Source: Planctomycetota bacterium (GTDB lineage Bacteria; Planctomycetota; UBA1135; GCA-002686595). From it: DNA of 37,677 nucleotides. Positions 8,675 to 17,857 of this stretch are shown in pieces. The notes below the pieces were generated by a model. It was not told where the DNA came from. It made no database searches and was given only the letters and a program-made list of their open reading frames with translations. The translations under genes were made by a program, and so were the position numbers. The stretch's first letter is position 1. Each line of letters starts with the position of its first letter. The stretch covers positions 1-37,677 of the forward strand of contig CANKOY010000040.1 of NCBI GenBank assembly GCA_947484275.1, in the 5' to 3' direction.

Positions 8675-9310
8675 ATGGACATGCCCCCCGGAAGTTCCAA
8701 GCCCGGCGAGCGCTGGAAGGCCCACACCACAGGCTTTGTCCTGTGCGGGGGTAAGAGCTTGCGCATGGGTGTCGACAAGGCGCTGCTCACTGACGCGCGA
8801 GGCCAGTCGATGTTGCAGCGTGCGTTGTCGCGCCTTGAGCCGATTTGCGGCGAAGTGCTGTTGGCCTGCGGGCGCGCGCCGCGCTACGGCGACCTGGGCC
8901 GAGAGCTGGTGCTCGATCAGCGCGCTGATGGCGGTCCCCTGGCGGGCCTTGAGGCCAGTCTCTCTCGCGCGAGGACACCATGGACTCTGGTGCTCGCCTG
9001 CGACATGCCGCGCGCCTCGACCGAGCACTTGCTGGCGCTGCTGGCGCGCACCGAGGCGGACGATCTCGACGTCTGCATGTTCGAAACCGAGGGCGGAGCC
9101 GAGCCCTTGTTCGCTGCGTACTCAGCGCGCTGTCTGCCCGCCGTGCGCGCTGCGCTCGACCGCGGCGAACGGCGCATGGTCGGATTTCATGCAGTTCCCG
9201 TCGAAGGGCGCGCCCTGCGCATCGCGGCACTGAGCGCGCGCGGCACGAATGCGGCGCAAAACCTGAACACTCCCGCGGACTGGGATGAATTCCAGGGAGG
9301 CTCGCGGTGA
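8675..9310 (+). CDS. mobA: Molybdenum cofactor guanylyltransferase
   Basis: 211 residues from the ATG at 8675 (a second ATG lies two codons on). The nucleotidyltransferase signature LCGGKSLRMGVDK (23-35) fits the L-x-G-G-x-S-x-R-M-G-x-D-K pattern for GTP binding. ADGGPLAGL (84-92) and the metal-binding Asp110 in VLACDMP follow, and the C-terminus NLNTPADWDEF is typical of MobA. The enzyme attaches GMP to molybdopterin to make the MGD cofactor of DMSO-reductase-family enzymes in the cytoplasm. Many such enzymes leave the cell through Tat, which fits tatA next door. The stop overlaps the next gene's GTG (GTGA). It heads a run of six tightly spaced genes. Confidence 0.88.
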   Translation: MDMPPGSSKPGERWKAHTTGFVLCGGKSLRMGVDKALLTDARGQSMLQRALSRLEPICGEVLLACGRAPRYGDLGRELVLDQRADGGPLAGLEASLSRARTPWTLVLACDMPRASTEHLLALLARTEADDLDVCMFETEGGAEPLFAAYSARCLPAVRAALDRGERRMVGFHAVPVEGRALRIAALSARGTNAAQNLNTPADWDEFQGGSR

Positions 9311-10290
9311 ACTTGGAGACTTCGCTAGCGGCCCTGTTGAAACCGGTGCAGCCTGGCCTCGCGCGCATGCGCGAAGTGCTGCTGGCTCAGGTCGCGGACG
9401 CGTCGCCCGCTGTGCGCGACATGACCGATCACGTCAGCCGCTTCCAAGGCAAACAGCTGCGGGGCTCCATGGTGCTGCTCGTGGGCGAGGCCACCGGGAA
9501 TTCCACGGACGAGCACGCCACCATCGCGGCGATCGTCGAGTTGATTCACCTGGCGACACTGGTGCACGACGACATTCTCGACGGCGCCAAGGTCCGCCGC
9601 CGCGTGGCGTGCGTCAACGAGCGCTGGGACAACCAGGTCGCCGTCTTGCTCGGCGATTTCCTGTACGCGCGCGCCTTTGCCCTCTCCACCGATCTTTCCT
9701 CGCGCCTGTGCTCGCGCCTGTTGTCCGAGGCCACGCGCCGCATCTGCGTCGGAGAAATCGAGCAGGCGACGCGGCGCTACGACTTCGAGTTGGCCCAGGA
9801 GCGCTACGAATCGATCGCCGGCGCGAAGACCGCGACCCTGTACGCCGCGGCCTGCGAGTTGGGAGCGCGCTACCCCGCTGGAAACGAGGAGCAGGGTGCC
9901 GCCATGGGCGCCTTCGGCTGGGAATTGGGCCTGTCTTTCCAGATCATCGACGACTGCCTCGACCTGACCGCGGAGGAGTCCGAACTGGGCAAGAGCGCGG
10001 GAACGGATGTTCAGGACGGCAAAGTGACCCTGCCCGTCCTGTACACCTACCAACGCGCAGACGAGGCGTTGCGCGCGCGCATTCGCGACATCTACACGCG
10101 GCCGGGATTGAGCGAGCGCGCGAAGGCACTGCGCGAGCAGTGTGACCTCAAGCCGGGCCTGGACTACGCCCAGAACCGCGCCGAACAATTGATCGAGTCC
10201 GCCCTCGGGCGATTGTCGCGCCTGCCCGCGGGGCCCTCGCGCGCTTCGCTCGAGGCACTGGCTGGATTTGTCCTCGCGCGCCGCTCCTGA
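9307..10290 (+). CDS. Long-chain trans-polyprenyl diphosphate synthase
   Basis: 327 residues from a GTG overlapping the mobA stop. Both aspartate-rich motifs are intact: DDILD (Asp88, 89, 92) and DDCLD (Asp215, 216, 219), with the RR pair a few residues after the first motif (KVRRR) and GKVTLPVLY after the second. This is the family of octaprenyl/solanesyl-type synthases that condense IPP onto allylic diphosphates to make the side chain of menaquinone or ubiquinone. Residues before the first motif are LIHLATLVH, with no bulky aromatic that would limit chain length to C15, so a long product is likely; the exact length is not readable. Its position before the cytochrome c biogenesis genes supports a role in respiratory quinone synthesis. 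Confidence 0.88.
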   Translation: MNLETSLAALLKPVQPGLARMREVLLAQVADASPAVRDMTDHVSRFQGKQLRGSMVLLVGEATGNSTDEHATIAAIVELIHLATLVHDDILDGAKVRRRVACVNERWDNQVAVLLGDFLYARAFALSTDLSSRLCSRLLSEATRRICVGEIEQATRRYDFELAQERYESIAGAKTATLYAAACELGARYPAGNEEQGAAMGAFGWELGLSFQIIDDCLDLTAEESELGKSAGTDVQDGKVTLPVLYTYQRADEALRARIRDIYTRPGLSERAKALREQCDLKPGLDYAQNRAEQLIESALGRLSRLPAGPSRASLEALAGFVLARRS

Positions 10291-10336
10291 GCGCAGCCAC
10301 CCTGGAACGCGGCGCCAACGCGCCAAGCCAAGACCT

Positions 10337-12823
10337 ATGCAAGATCAAGTGACCGAGCCGGCTCCCAAGCGCGCTTTCAAGTGGGGTTTTGCCAGTGCCG
10401 GGGGCGTGATACTTCTGATGTGCATCGTCGGGCAGGTGGCTGGCGAACTACTGTCGCGCTGGCCGTCCATGCGCGGGTTTTTGCGCGCCATCGGCGCCTT
10501 TTCGGGCCACGGGCGCTTCGAAGGCGGCGTGTTCGAGGCCATGGTGCTGCGCGACTGGTTGTTCGGCGCGTTCCTGATCGCAGCCGTGGCCGTGGCTTGG
10601 TTTCATCGTGCGTCGATCCTGCGCTTTTTCCGCACGATGCAAACGGGCGTGATGCTGATCACCCTGGCCACAGTCGCTGTGCTCATCGGCGTGCTCGTGC
10701 CGCAAATCGAGAGCTTCGAAGATCCCGAGCAACGCGTGACCAGCGTCAACCGCGCCGAGGAATTGAGCAAGTTCCGTTGGGCCGAGGGCTACTTCTTCTA
10801 TCACCTGAAGCACCTGTACGGCATCGGCATGCCTTCAGCGGATCTGCCGCCCGAGGCCCTCGAGGGCCTCGATCGCTTCGGGCGCATCTACGGCGCCGAG
10901 GAACAGCGCAACCGCGAAGTTGCCATGCGCTCGGCTTTCACGGGCCAGGCGACGACCGACGCGATCGAGGCGTTCATCGCGCGCAATCGCCAGACGCTCG
11001 ACACCGCCTTCGACATTTGCACGAGGCTCGAATTCAATCGCACCTACAAGTCGGCCTGGTTCGCGACGCTGCTGTGGATGCTCGGCATGGGCGTCCTGGC
11101 CAACTCGTTCCGCTATCCGCTGCGCGTCCTGTTCTCGGCCGAGAAGGCCGGCTTCGCCGTCACCCACGCCGGTATGCTGATCATGCTCGGCGGGGGACTG
11201 GTCTCGAACCTGTTCACGGACCGCGGGATCCTCGAATTGCGTCTTGGGGGGGCGGCGGAGGACACGTACTACCGCCACTATCGGATCGACAAGCGCATGC
11301 GCATGCCCTTCGGCGTGAAGCTCGATCACTTCGCGCGCAAGGAGTGGAAGGCGATCGACGTGCACTTCCTGGATTCCAAGCTGACGTCGCGCGTTCCGCG
11401 CTACACAGTCTGGCCGGGCCGGCGCATTCCGCTCGATTGGCAACCTGACGCCGCCGGCGAGCCCGTGCCGAAGATCGAAATCCTGGTGCGCGAAGTCCAC
11501 GACCACGCCAAGGTAGTCGAGTCCACCATCGTCGAAGGTCCCGCAGACGATCGGGGACCGGCATTGGCGGTGGCCCAGTTCGACGCGCCGGCCACGGGAG
11601 GTGAAGAATCCCACGGCCACGGACCGTCGGCTCCGGCGGGCCGCACGTCGCTTTTGATGGCCCCCGAATTTTCAAGCAAGCCCTGGGTCGATCCCGCGGG
11701 CAAATTCCGGCTTGCTGCGGCGCATAAGGTCGAAGCGAGCACGGTGTTCCCCGCCGAGGGTGACGACGCGATCGCCACCTTCGAAGTCGACGTTCTCAGC
11801 GCGGGACAGGCCACGCCGAAGACCATGCGCGTGCGCATGGACGATCGGCTTGAGCTCGACGGCGGATATCAGATCCACGTGCGCGCGGCCACCCGCAATT
11901 TCAAACCCGGCCGAGACACCATCGACCGCGGTCCAGGCGATCCCCTGCCTCTGGCGGAGCAGGCTGACGGCTATCGCGCCGTCTGGATCGACGTCGTGCC
12001 CCCCGGCGACAAGGAACCCGAGCGGCGCTTGGTTACCGAGGACGATCCGGTCGACAACGGTCTGCAGGAGAACTTCAAGTACAAGGAAGTCGTCGTGCGC
12101 ATGCAGTGGGACCATTGGAGCGAAGTCGGCGCGCCGCGCTTCGTTTTCCTTTGGGACAAGACCGGCGCCTCGCGATTGGCGGCGCAGAGTGGCGGCGAAA
12201 AGTCGGTGGCCATCGGCGAGGAGCTCGATTTGCCGGGCGACACGGTGGTCGTGCTCAAGGGTGTGTATCAGCGCGCGCGGCCAAAGTGGAGCCTCGAATT
12301 TACGCCGCCCAAGATCGATCCCGACGGCTTCGATTCCTCGTTCTACGCTCGCGACGCCCGCGGACTGGTGGTCGACGTGATCAGCAATCCGCGGACGCCG
12401 GAAGAGTCCGTGGAAACCCTGCGGCTCGCTTCGATTCCCAACTCCCCGGTGGACTTTTGGAAGTCAGGCGACGGTCGCATGGTGATCCAGTTCCTCGAGA
12501 ACACCGAGGGCTTCCCCTTCGATTGGCGCAGCGTGCTGTCGATTGTCGAAACCGACGCCAATGGCGTGCAGTACACCGTGGACTGCGGTACGCCGAAAGA
12601 GCGCGAGATCCGCGTCAACGACTATTTCACCTACAAGGGCTACCGTTTCTTCCAAACCAACGCCAACGCCAATGATCCGGAGTATTCTGGGATCGGAGTC
12701 GTTTACGATCCGGGAATCGAAATCGTGCTCCTAGGGATGTACACCATTATTGCTGGCACCGTGCTGGCGTTCCTTGTCCGACCTATCGTTCGCGCGCGTC
12801 GCCGCGCGGAGGCAAGCGCATGA
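10337..12823 (+). CDS. resB: Cytochrome c biogenesis protein ResB/Ccs1
   Basis: 828 residues from the ATG at 10337 (an in-frame start at 10268 would overlap the prenyl synthase gene). Hydrophobic segments lie at about 18-38, 72-90, 102-121, 238-256 and 272-292, then a very large soluble region, and a last helix near the C-terminus (ending RPIVRARRRA). This is the ResB/CcsB layout: a big periplasmic domain before the final helix, delivering heme and apocytochrome with CcsA in System II. SHGHG near residue 430 lies in a family-variable insert. The protein is much longer than many ResB proteins (~450-600). Its stop overlaps the ccsA ATG (ATGA), and ResB and CcsA act as one complex. Confidence 0.85.
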   Translation: MQDQVTEPAPKRAFKWGFASAGGVILLMCIVGQVAGELLSRWPSMRGFLRAIGAFSGHGRFEGGVFEAMVLRDWLFGAFLIAAVAVAWFHRASILRFFRTMQTGVMLITLATVAVLIGVLVPQIESFEDPEQRVTSVNRAEELSKFRWAEGYFFYHLKHLYGIGMPSADLPPEALEGLDRFGRIYGAEEQRNREVAMRSAFTGQATTDAIEAFIARNRQTLDTAFDICTRLEFNRTYKSAWFATLLWMLGMGVLANSFRYPLRVLFSAEKAGFAVTHAGMLIMLGGGLVSNLFTDRGILELRLGGAAEDTYYRHYRIDKRMRMPFGVKLDHFARKEWKAIDVHFLDSKLTSRVPRYTVWPGRRIPLDWQPDAAGEPVPKIEILVREVHDHAKVVESTIVEGPADDRGPALAVAQFDAPATGGEESHGHGPSAPAGRTSLLMAPEFSSKPWVDPAGKFRLAAAHKVEASTVFPAEGDDAIATFEVDVLSAGQATPKTMRVRMDDRLELDGGYQIHVRAATRNFKPGRDTIDRGPGDPLPLAEQADGYRAVWIDVVPPGDKEPERRLVTEDDPVDNGLQENFKYKEVVVRMQWDHWSEVGAPRFVFLWDKTGASRLAAQSGGEKSVAIGEELDLPGDTVVVLKGVYQRARPKWSLEFTPPKIDPDGFDSSFYARDARGLVVDVISNPRTPEESVETLRLASIPNSPVDFWKSGDGRMVIQFLENTEGFPFDWRSVLSIVETDANGVQYTVDCGTPKEREIRVNDYFTYKGYRFFQTNANANDPEYSGIGVVYDPGIEIVLLGMYTIIAGTVLAFLVRPIVRARRRAEASA

Positions 12824-13950
12824 ATCCGCTTTCATGGAACTCGTTCGACTGGATCGAGGTCGCCGACGGCCTCTGTCTGCTCGGGATTCTGATGTCCGCG
12901 ATCTCGCTTGTCGCCCACTGGCGCGCGAGCCTCAAAGATGTCCAGAGCCACGCGTATTCGACGCTGTCGACCGCAGTCCTCGGGCTCACCGCCGTGGCCA
13001 TGGGATTTGCCGTGGGCCTGCGCTGGATCGAGGTCAACCACTTCCCAAGCCAGAACATGAACGAGGTGTTGGTGATGTTCACCAGCGCCCTGATCCTGTC
13101 GATGCTCGTGCTGCACTTTGCACTGGGGTTGCACCGTCGCGGCGCGGGCTGGGCGATTCTCGACGACGCCTTGATGTTGCTGGTGTTCGCGTCGGTGTAC
13201 ATCGCGCATGAGTACATCCGCACCCTGAACTCGGCCCAACGCGATTTGCCGCCAGCGTTGCAGTCCTACTGGTTCCCGCCGCACCTGTCGTGCTTGATCT
13301 TCAGCTACGCCACTCTGGGGATCGCCGGAATGGTGACAATCGTCTATTTCGCCATGCGCTTTTGGAGCGGCGTTTGGGTCGGCGGTAGGTCGGTGCGCTC
13401 GCAGATCCTGATCCTGGGCTGCATGTTGCTGTTGCCTTTCGCGCAGATGGTCACCATCCCGGTCCTCGTGCTGGTGGGGGTCGTGTTCCTCGGATTGCGC
13501 GCTCTCGGGCGCTTGCCCAAGCGCGAGGCGATGCTCGGTCTGGAGCGCTCGCTCGACGACGTCAGTTTCCGCGCTTTCGCTGTGGGCATTCCCTTCCTGA
13601 CCGCCGGTCTTTGGATGGGAGCCTTCTGGGCCCAGGAGGCCTGGGCCAACTACTGGGGCTGGGATTCCAAGGAGAATTCGGCCCTGATCACCTGGCTGAT
13701 CTACGTCATCTATGTGCACCTGCGCATGCTCGGCGGCTACCGCGGCGAGAAGGCCATGGGCGTGCTGGCCGGCGGGGCCTTGAGCGTTTTCATGACCTTC
13801 CAGATTTTCGGCTACCTGCCGGACAGTCAAAAGAGCTTGCACCGCTACACCGACGACGGCGTCGTGCCGCGCGAAGGCATGAGCGGGGGCGCGGAGGACG
13901 ATGCGGCCAGCGCGCCCGTGGCCGCGCCGGCGGCAAACACGGCACGATGA
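12820..13950 (+). CDS. ccsA: Cytochrome c biogenesis protein CcsA (System II)
   Basis: 376 residues of mostly membrane helices. The tryptophan-rich WWD heme-handling loop is clear (about residues 265-285), with the typical ending YWGWDSKE. Heme-coordinating histidine positions flank it: His155 in FPPHLSC and His300 in YVHLR; HFPSQNMNE (74-82) matches the conserved start of the core. CcsA presents heme on the outer face for thioether attachment to CXXCH apocytochromes. The 30-residue tail after SLHRYTDDG is Ala/Pro-rich and looks disordered. It overlaps resB upstream and folD downstream by ATGA on both sides, consistent with one mRNA and tight stoichiometry with ResB. Confidence 0.92.
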   Translation: MNPLSWNSFDWIEVADGLCLLGILMSAISLVAHWRASLKDVQSHAYSTLSTAVLGLTAVAMGFAVGLRWIEVNHFPSQNMNEVLVMFTSALILSMLVLHFALGLHRRGAGWAILDDALMLLVFASVYIAHEYIRTLNSAQRDLPPALQSYWFPPHLSCLIFSYATLGIAGMVTIVYFAMRFWSGVWVGGRSVRSQILILGCMLLLPFAQMVTIPVLVLVGVVFLGLRALGRLPKREAMLGLERSLDDVSFRAFAVGIPFLTAGLWMGAFWAQEAWANYWGWDSKENSALITWLIYVIYVHLRMLGGYRGEKAMGVLAGGALSVFMTFQIFGYLPDSQKSLHRYTDDGVVPREGMSGGAEDDAASAPVAAPAANTAR

Positions 13951-14840
13951 GCGGATCTGCAGCGCGGATCATCGACGGCAAGGCCTCGGCCGCGCTCGTC
14001 CGCGCCGCTGTGCGCGAGACGGCGCTGCATTTGACCGCGCGCGGACATCGCCCTGGACTTGCGGTCGTGCTGGTGGGGGAGGATCCCGCCAGTCAGGTCT
14101 ACGTGCGCAACAAGGACCGCGCCGCGAGCGAGGCCGGGTTCGACGTGCGCACGCTTAGGCTCCCGGCGACCACGACGCAGGAGGAGCTCGAACGCGCCGT
14201 CGCCGGATTAAACGCGGACGCATCCGTGCACGGGATCCTCGTGCAACTGCCCTTGCCCAAGCACCTCGACGCGGCACGCGTCGTGTGCGCCCTCGATCCC
14301 GCCAAGGACGTGGACGGGCTTCACCCGCAGAACGTGGCGGCGCTGATGATGGGCGCGCCGGGCCTGTTCCCGTGCACGCCCGCCGGCTGCATCGAATTGT
14401 GCGATCGCAACGACATCCCCTTGGAAGGTCGACGCGTGGCGGTGATCGGACGATCGCTGCTCGTGGGCAAGCCGTTGGCGCTGATGTGCCTCGCGCGCAA
14501 CGCGACCGTGACCCTGGCGCACTCGCGCACACGCGACTTGGCCTCGGTCGTGCGCGAATCCGAAATCGTGGTTGCCGCCGTGGGCGTGGCCGGGCTCGTG
14601 CGCGGAGACTGGATCCGACCTGGAGCTGCGGTCATCGACGTGGGCATGAATCGCACGAGCGAGGGCAAACTCGTGGGAGATGTGTGCTTCGACGAGGCCA
14701 TGGCGCGCGCGGGCGCAATTACTCCAGTGCCCGGCGGTGTGGGCCCGATGACGATTGCAATGTTGCTCAAGAACACCGCAGCGGCTTGCGCGACGCTGTG
14801 CGGCATCGCGCTCGAGGTCGCGGCGCCGCGCAAGTCATGA
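13947..14840 (+). CDS. folD: Methylenetetrahydrofolate dehydrogenase / cyclohydrolase
   Basis: 297 residues, normal for FolD. YVRNKDRA contains Lys56, equivalent to the catalytic lysine of the cyclohydrolase (Lys54 in E. coli). GILVQLPLPKH and DVDGLHPQN form the substrate pocket. VIGRSLLVGKPLA is the NADP loop, and TPVPGGVGPMTIAML is the C-terminal signature. The enzyme oxidises methylene-THF to methenyl-THF and hydrolyses it to 10-formyl-THF in one-carbon metabolism. It starts inside the ccsA stop (ATGA) and ends inside the rhomboid start (ATGA), so it is embedded in the mobA-rhomboid operon although its pathway is unrelated. Confidence 0.96.
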   Translation: MSGSAARIIDGKASAALVRAAVRETALHLTARGHRPGLAVVLVGEDPASQVYVRNKDRAASEAGFDVRTLRLPATTTQEELERAVAGLNADASVHGILVQLPLPKHLDAARVVCALDPAKDVDGLHPQNVAALMMGAPGLFPCTPAGCIELCDRNDIPLEGRRVAVIGRSLLVGKPLALMCLARNATVTLAHSRTRDLASVVRESEIVVAAVGVAGLVRGDWIRPGAAVIDVGMNRTSEGKLVGDVCFDEAMARAGAITPVPGGVGPMTIAMLLKNTAAACATLCGIALEVAAPRKS

Positions 14841-15661
14841 GGTCGGCTTCGTTCGACGATGACGGCGGCGGACCGGGAGGGGCCTTCGACGGCGGCGCAC
14901 CGCGGCTGAACCTGACGCGCAAGCTCCTTTGGGCCAATGGGATCCTGTTTGCCGCGAGCTTCCTGCTCGTGCGCTTCGTGCCTTCGATCGGCGCGCCACT
15001 GTGGGAGTGGTTGCGCCTCGATCCCGACCTGTGGTTGAGCGGAATTCCCGCGGTCTGGCAATTGTGGACCTACGGGTTCCTGCACGACCTCGGTTCGCCG
15101 CTGCACATTCTGTTCAACATGCTCGTGCTGTATTTCTTCGGCACGATGCTCGAAGGGCTGGTCGGTTCGCGGCGCTTCGCTTGGCAGTACTTCGCGGCTC
15201 TGGCCGTCGGCGCAGTGGTGCATTTGCTGTTCGCTTCGTTCACGACGGCCCTGCCCGTGGTCGGCGCGTCGGGCGCGGTGCTGTACACGGTGATTGCCTG
15301 CGCGGTTCTGCGACCTCGGGCACAGGTCTTGTTCTTCTTCGTGCCCATGCCGCTGAAGTACATGGCCCTGATCCTGGTGGGGCTGGACATTTTCGCCGTG
15401 CTCTCCGCCGGGGATTCGCGCACGGCCTCCGATGTGCACCTCGCCGGGGCCGCCCTAGGATTCGTAGCGGCGCGCCAGGGTTGGATCTACTTCGATCCTG
15501 GGGTGTGGTGGAGCGACCGGCGAGCCCAGCGCACCCAGGCCTCGGCGGCCTCGGACGCGGAACACCTCGATCAGCTCTTGGCGCGTATCCAGCGCGACGG
15601 AATCCACACGCTCAGTCGGCGGGACAAGGAATTCCTGAGCCGCATGTCCAAACGCGGCTGA
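14837..15661 (+). CDS. Rhomboid-family intramembrane serine protease
   Basis: 274 residues with about six hydrophobic helices. The catalytic dyad is visible: Ser145 in VVGASGAV (the GxSG motif) and His201 in DVHLAGA. HILFNM (90-95) supplies the conserved His/Asn of the oxyanion side. Rhomboids cleave transmembrane segments of membrane proteins. A Gly/Asp-rich cytoplasmic start (residues 6-20) precedes the first helix, and a charged C-terminal tail ends DKEFLSRMSKRG. It is the last gene of the overlapping run starting at mobA (ATGA overlap with folD). Substrates cannot be predicted. Confidence 0.88.
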   Translation: MRSASFDDDGGGPGGAFDGGAPRLNLTRKLLWANGILFAASFLLVRFVPSIGAPLWEWLRLDPDLWLSGIPAVWQLWTYGFLHDLGSPLHILFNMLVLYFFGTMLEGLVGSRRFAWQYFAALAVGAVVHLLFASFTTALPVVGASGAVLYTVIACAVLRPRAQVLFFFVPMPLKYMALILVGLDIFAVLSAGDSRTASDVHLAGAALGFVAARQGWIYFDPGVWWSDRRAQRTQASAASDAEHLDQLLARIQRDGIHTLSRRDKEFLSRMSKRG

Positions 15662-15699
15662 GCGCTGCGCGCCATGTAGCTCCCCACCGGGGCCCTGGC

Positions 15700-15705
15700 T
15701 AGACT
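15700..15705 (+). promoter_or_regulatory. TAGACT -10-like element upstream of secreted protein gene
   Basis: GGCTAGACTCATGCGG lies 39 bp after the rhomboid stop and 76 bp before the next ATG. It is the third TAGACTC copy in the window at a plausible promoter position. No good -35 was seen. Confidence 0.3.
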
Positions 15706-15718
15706 CATGCGGAGGCAC

Positions 15719-15741
15719 GCGTGCTGCGACTCGCAGCGCGC
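15719..15741 (+). other. Leader hairpin
   Basis: 15719-15728 pairs with 15732-15741 (10 bp, one G-T wobble, 3-nt loop). It lies just downstream of the TAGACT element, so it would be near the 5' end of the mRNA of the 691-residue protein, or it could be a late terminator for the rhomboid operon. Confidence 0.35.
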
Positions 15742-15781
15742 CGGCCCGCGGATCCGTCCCGCACCTGGCGGCAAGGCAACC

Positions 15782-17857
15782 ATGAAGATTCTCTCCACCA
15801 GCCTTCTCGCGCTAGCTTTCCCAGCGCTCGCCCACGGCTCCGCCGCCTGGGTCTTGGAACCTCAGCCTGCAGCGCTTCGAACCCAGGTGCCTGTGGACAA
15901 GGACGCCGAGTTTCGCACGAAGTTCCGCCAGGCCCTGGAGATCAATGCCAAGGAAGAGATCGCCAAACTCGTGCGCGCCTACAACGAGCAAGGCGTGGCC
16001 TATGTGATCGACTTGTGCGCGCTGCTGCCCAGCGGCGGAAGTGAGCGCGTTGAGAAGGAGCTTGCCGCATTGCGCGAGGCGTGGAAAACGGCGTTCAAGT
16101 CGGCCTTCGTCGAGCGCATGTACAACTACTTCTCACTGATTGACCCGCGCGCGCTCAAGGAACTGGACCGTCTGAACAAGGAATACAACACCAGCTACAA
16201 GAAGTTCGACGAGAACCGCGTGGCCAAGGACTCTGGTGTCTACGACCTGTTGGCCGAGAGGTTCGAATTTCTCGGAAAGGGCTACGAAGAGCAGGGTTAC
16301 CAACTGTTCGCCGCGCGGTCATACAACATTGCGGCCGTCTGCCTCGACAGCGAGGCGCGCGCCGGGGCCGCGGACCTCAATCGCGCTGCAGACAATTTTG
16401 GCGCTTGCGTGCGCGCAAATCAGGCCTTCGACATCACCGATTCCTGGGCCATGTCGGTCAAGGCGCGCTTCGAATCTCTGACCCGCGAAGGCAAAGGCGC
16501 CGCCGCGGCATCCGTTCCCGGCGCCTCGAAGGCGCCCTCGACCGAGCCGGTTGTGGCCGCCCCGGCGATCACGGCTGCAATGCGTTTCGAGGCCCTGCCC
16601 AGCTTCGACACGTACCTGCGGCCGAACTACTTCCTAGACGATTTTCACATTCTCTGGCCCCAGGTCTACCTGCAGGAGAAGGGCACCTCGGGTGCGTTCC
16701 AAGCGCTCGAGGGCACGAAAGTGAAGCTCCTGCGCATCGGCGCGGCCGCACTATCCCTGGACCTCGACGGGGACGGCAAAGGTGATCAGGAAGTGCCCGC
16801 CAAGGGCAACCGCACGCTGGTGCAGTTTGCGATCGGCGAAGGCGATGAGAAGCGCGATTGGGCTGTGGTCACCGAAGTCGGTACGGACAAAGAGTCCTAT
16901 CAGGGCCTGCAGGTCAACTACCAGGCGAACGATCAGCAGTTCCAGCTGTACGTGATGTCCGGTGCGAGCATGGTCGGAACCGTGAACGAGACGCCTGTGC
17001 GAGTGATCGATGACAACATGGACGGCTTCTACGGCTCGCAACCCAAGCAATGGCAATACGCGGGTCTGCCCGCGGGAACACTGCAAAGCGACATCGACTC
17101 GATCGTAGTCGGCAGCGAAAAGCGCGCTCGTCCCTGGAGCGAGTACTGCGATGTGGGCGGCAGCTGGTTCAAGATCCAACCGCTCAAGGGCGGCCGGGAA
17201 TTACTGGCGGAGCCGACAACTCTCGAGACCGGAAAGTTGAAGCTTGAGTACAAGGGCGATGCGCCCGATTGCCTGATCGTGCAGGGCCAAGGTCCCTACG
17301 AGCGCTCCTTCTTCGATCTGCAGCAGAACGGTGGGGCCGAAGTCACGCTGCCCGCTGGGAAGTACCAGCTGTACTTCGGCATCCTGCGCAAAGGCAAGAA
17401 ACTGCAGATGAGCAAGGCGCTGATTCTGCCCGGAAAGCGCACTCCGTCCTGGACCGTCACTGCCGGCGAGACCACGACGATTCCCATGGGCGCGCCCTAT
17501 GGATTCGAGTTCGACATGACGGTCAAGGACAACCAACTGACCGTGCAGGGCGCCTCGGTGACAGTGATCGGCTCGCAGGGGGAACGCTACGAGCGTCCCT
17601 GGAACTGCGTGCCGCGTCCGGAGCTTCTGTGGCGCAAGGCAGGCACCAAGCGCGCCTCCAAGCCGGAGCGCTTCGGCATCATCGAAGACCTCAACGCCGC
17701 CGACGAAGAAGGTCGCCGCCCCGACCCGGGCGATACATTCCATCCGCTCGATCTGAGCGTGGAAGTGAAATTGAAAGAGGGCGAAGGCGTCGAAGCTCAG
17801 CTGATCGACAAGAAGAACAAACTCTTCGGCGCAATTGAGTCGGCCTGGCACAACTAG
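15782..17857 (+). CDS. Large secreted protein of unknown function
   Basis: 691 residues from the ATG at 15782, which gives a clean Sec signal peptide (MKILSTSLLALAFPALAHGSA). An in-frame start at 15707 would bury that signal. Residues ~40-235 look alpha-helical with repeat-like character (GYEEQGYQLFAARSYNIAA resembles TPR helices). An Ala/Pro/Ser linker (~238-262) follows. The C-terminal ~420 residues look beta-rich. It contains two acidic loops of the calcium-binding type: DLDGDGKGDQE (about 327-337) and DDNMDGFYGSQ (about 410-420). I do not recognise a catalytic motif or a named family. The stop is part of a hairpin before serS. Likely a periplasmic or exported structural/binding protein; function open. 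Confidence 0.75.
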   Translation: MKILSTSLLALAFPALAHGSAAWVLEPQPAALRTQVPVDKDAEFRTKFRQALEINAKEEIAKLVRAYNEQGVAYVIDLCALLPSGGSERVEKELAALREAWKTAFKSAFVERMYNYFSLIDPRALKELDRLNKEYNTSYKKFDENRVAKDSGVYDLLAERFEFLGKGYEEQGYQLFAARSYNIAAVCLDSEARAGAADLNRAADNFGACVRANQAFDITDSWAMSVKARFESLTREGKGAAAASVPGASKAPSTEPVVAAPAITAAMRFEALPSFDTYLRPNYFLDDFHILWPQVYLQEKGTSGAFQALEGTKVKLLRIGAAALSLDLDGDGKGDQEVPAKGNRTLVQFAIGEGDEKRDWAVVTEVGTDKESYQGLQVNYQANDQQFQLYVMSGASMVGTVNETPVRVIDDNMDGFYGSQPKQWQYAGLPAGTLQSDIDSIVVGSEKRARPWSEYCDVGGSWFKIQPLKGGRELLAEPTTLETGKLKLEYKGDAPDCLIVQGQGPYERSFFDLQQNGGAEVTLPAGKYQLYFGILRKGKKLQMSKALILPGKRTPSWTVTAGETTTIPMGAPYGFEFDMTVKDNQLTVQGASVTVIGSQGERYERPWNCVPRPELLWRKAGTKRASKPERFGIIEDLNAADEEGRRPDPGDTFHPLDLSVEVKLKEGEGVEAQLIDKKNKLFGAIESAWHN

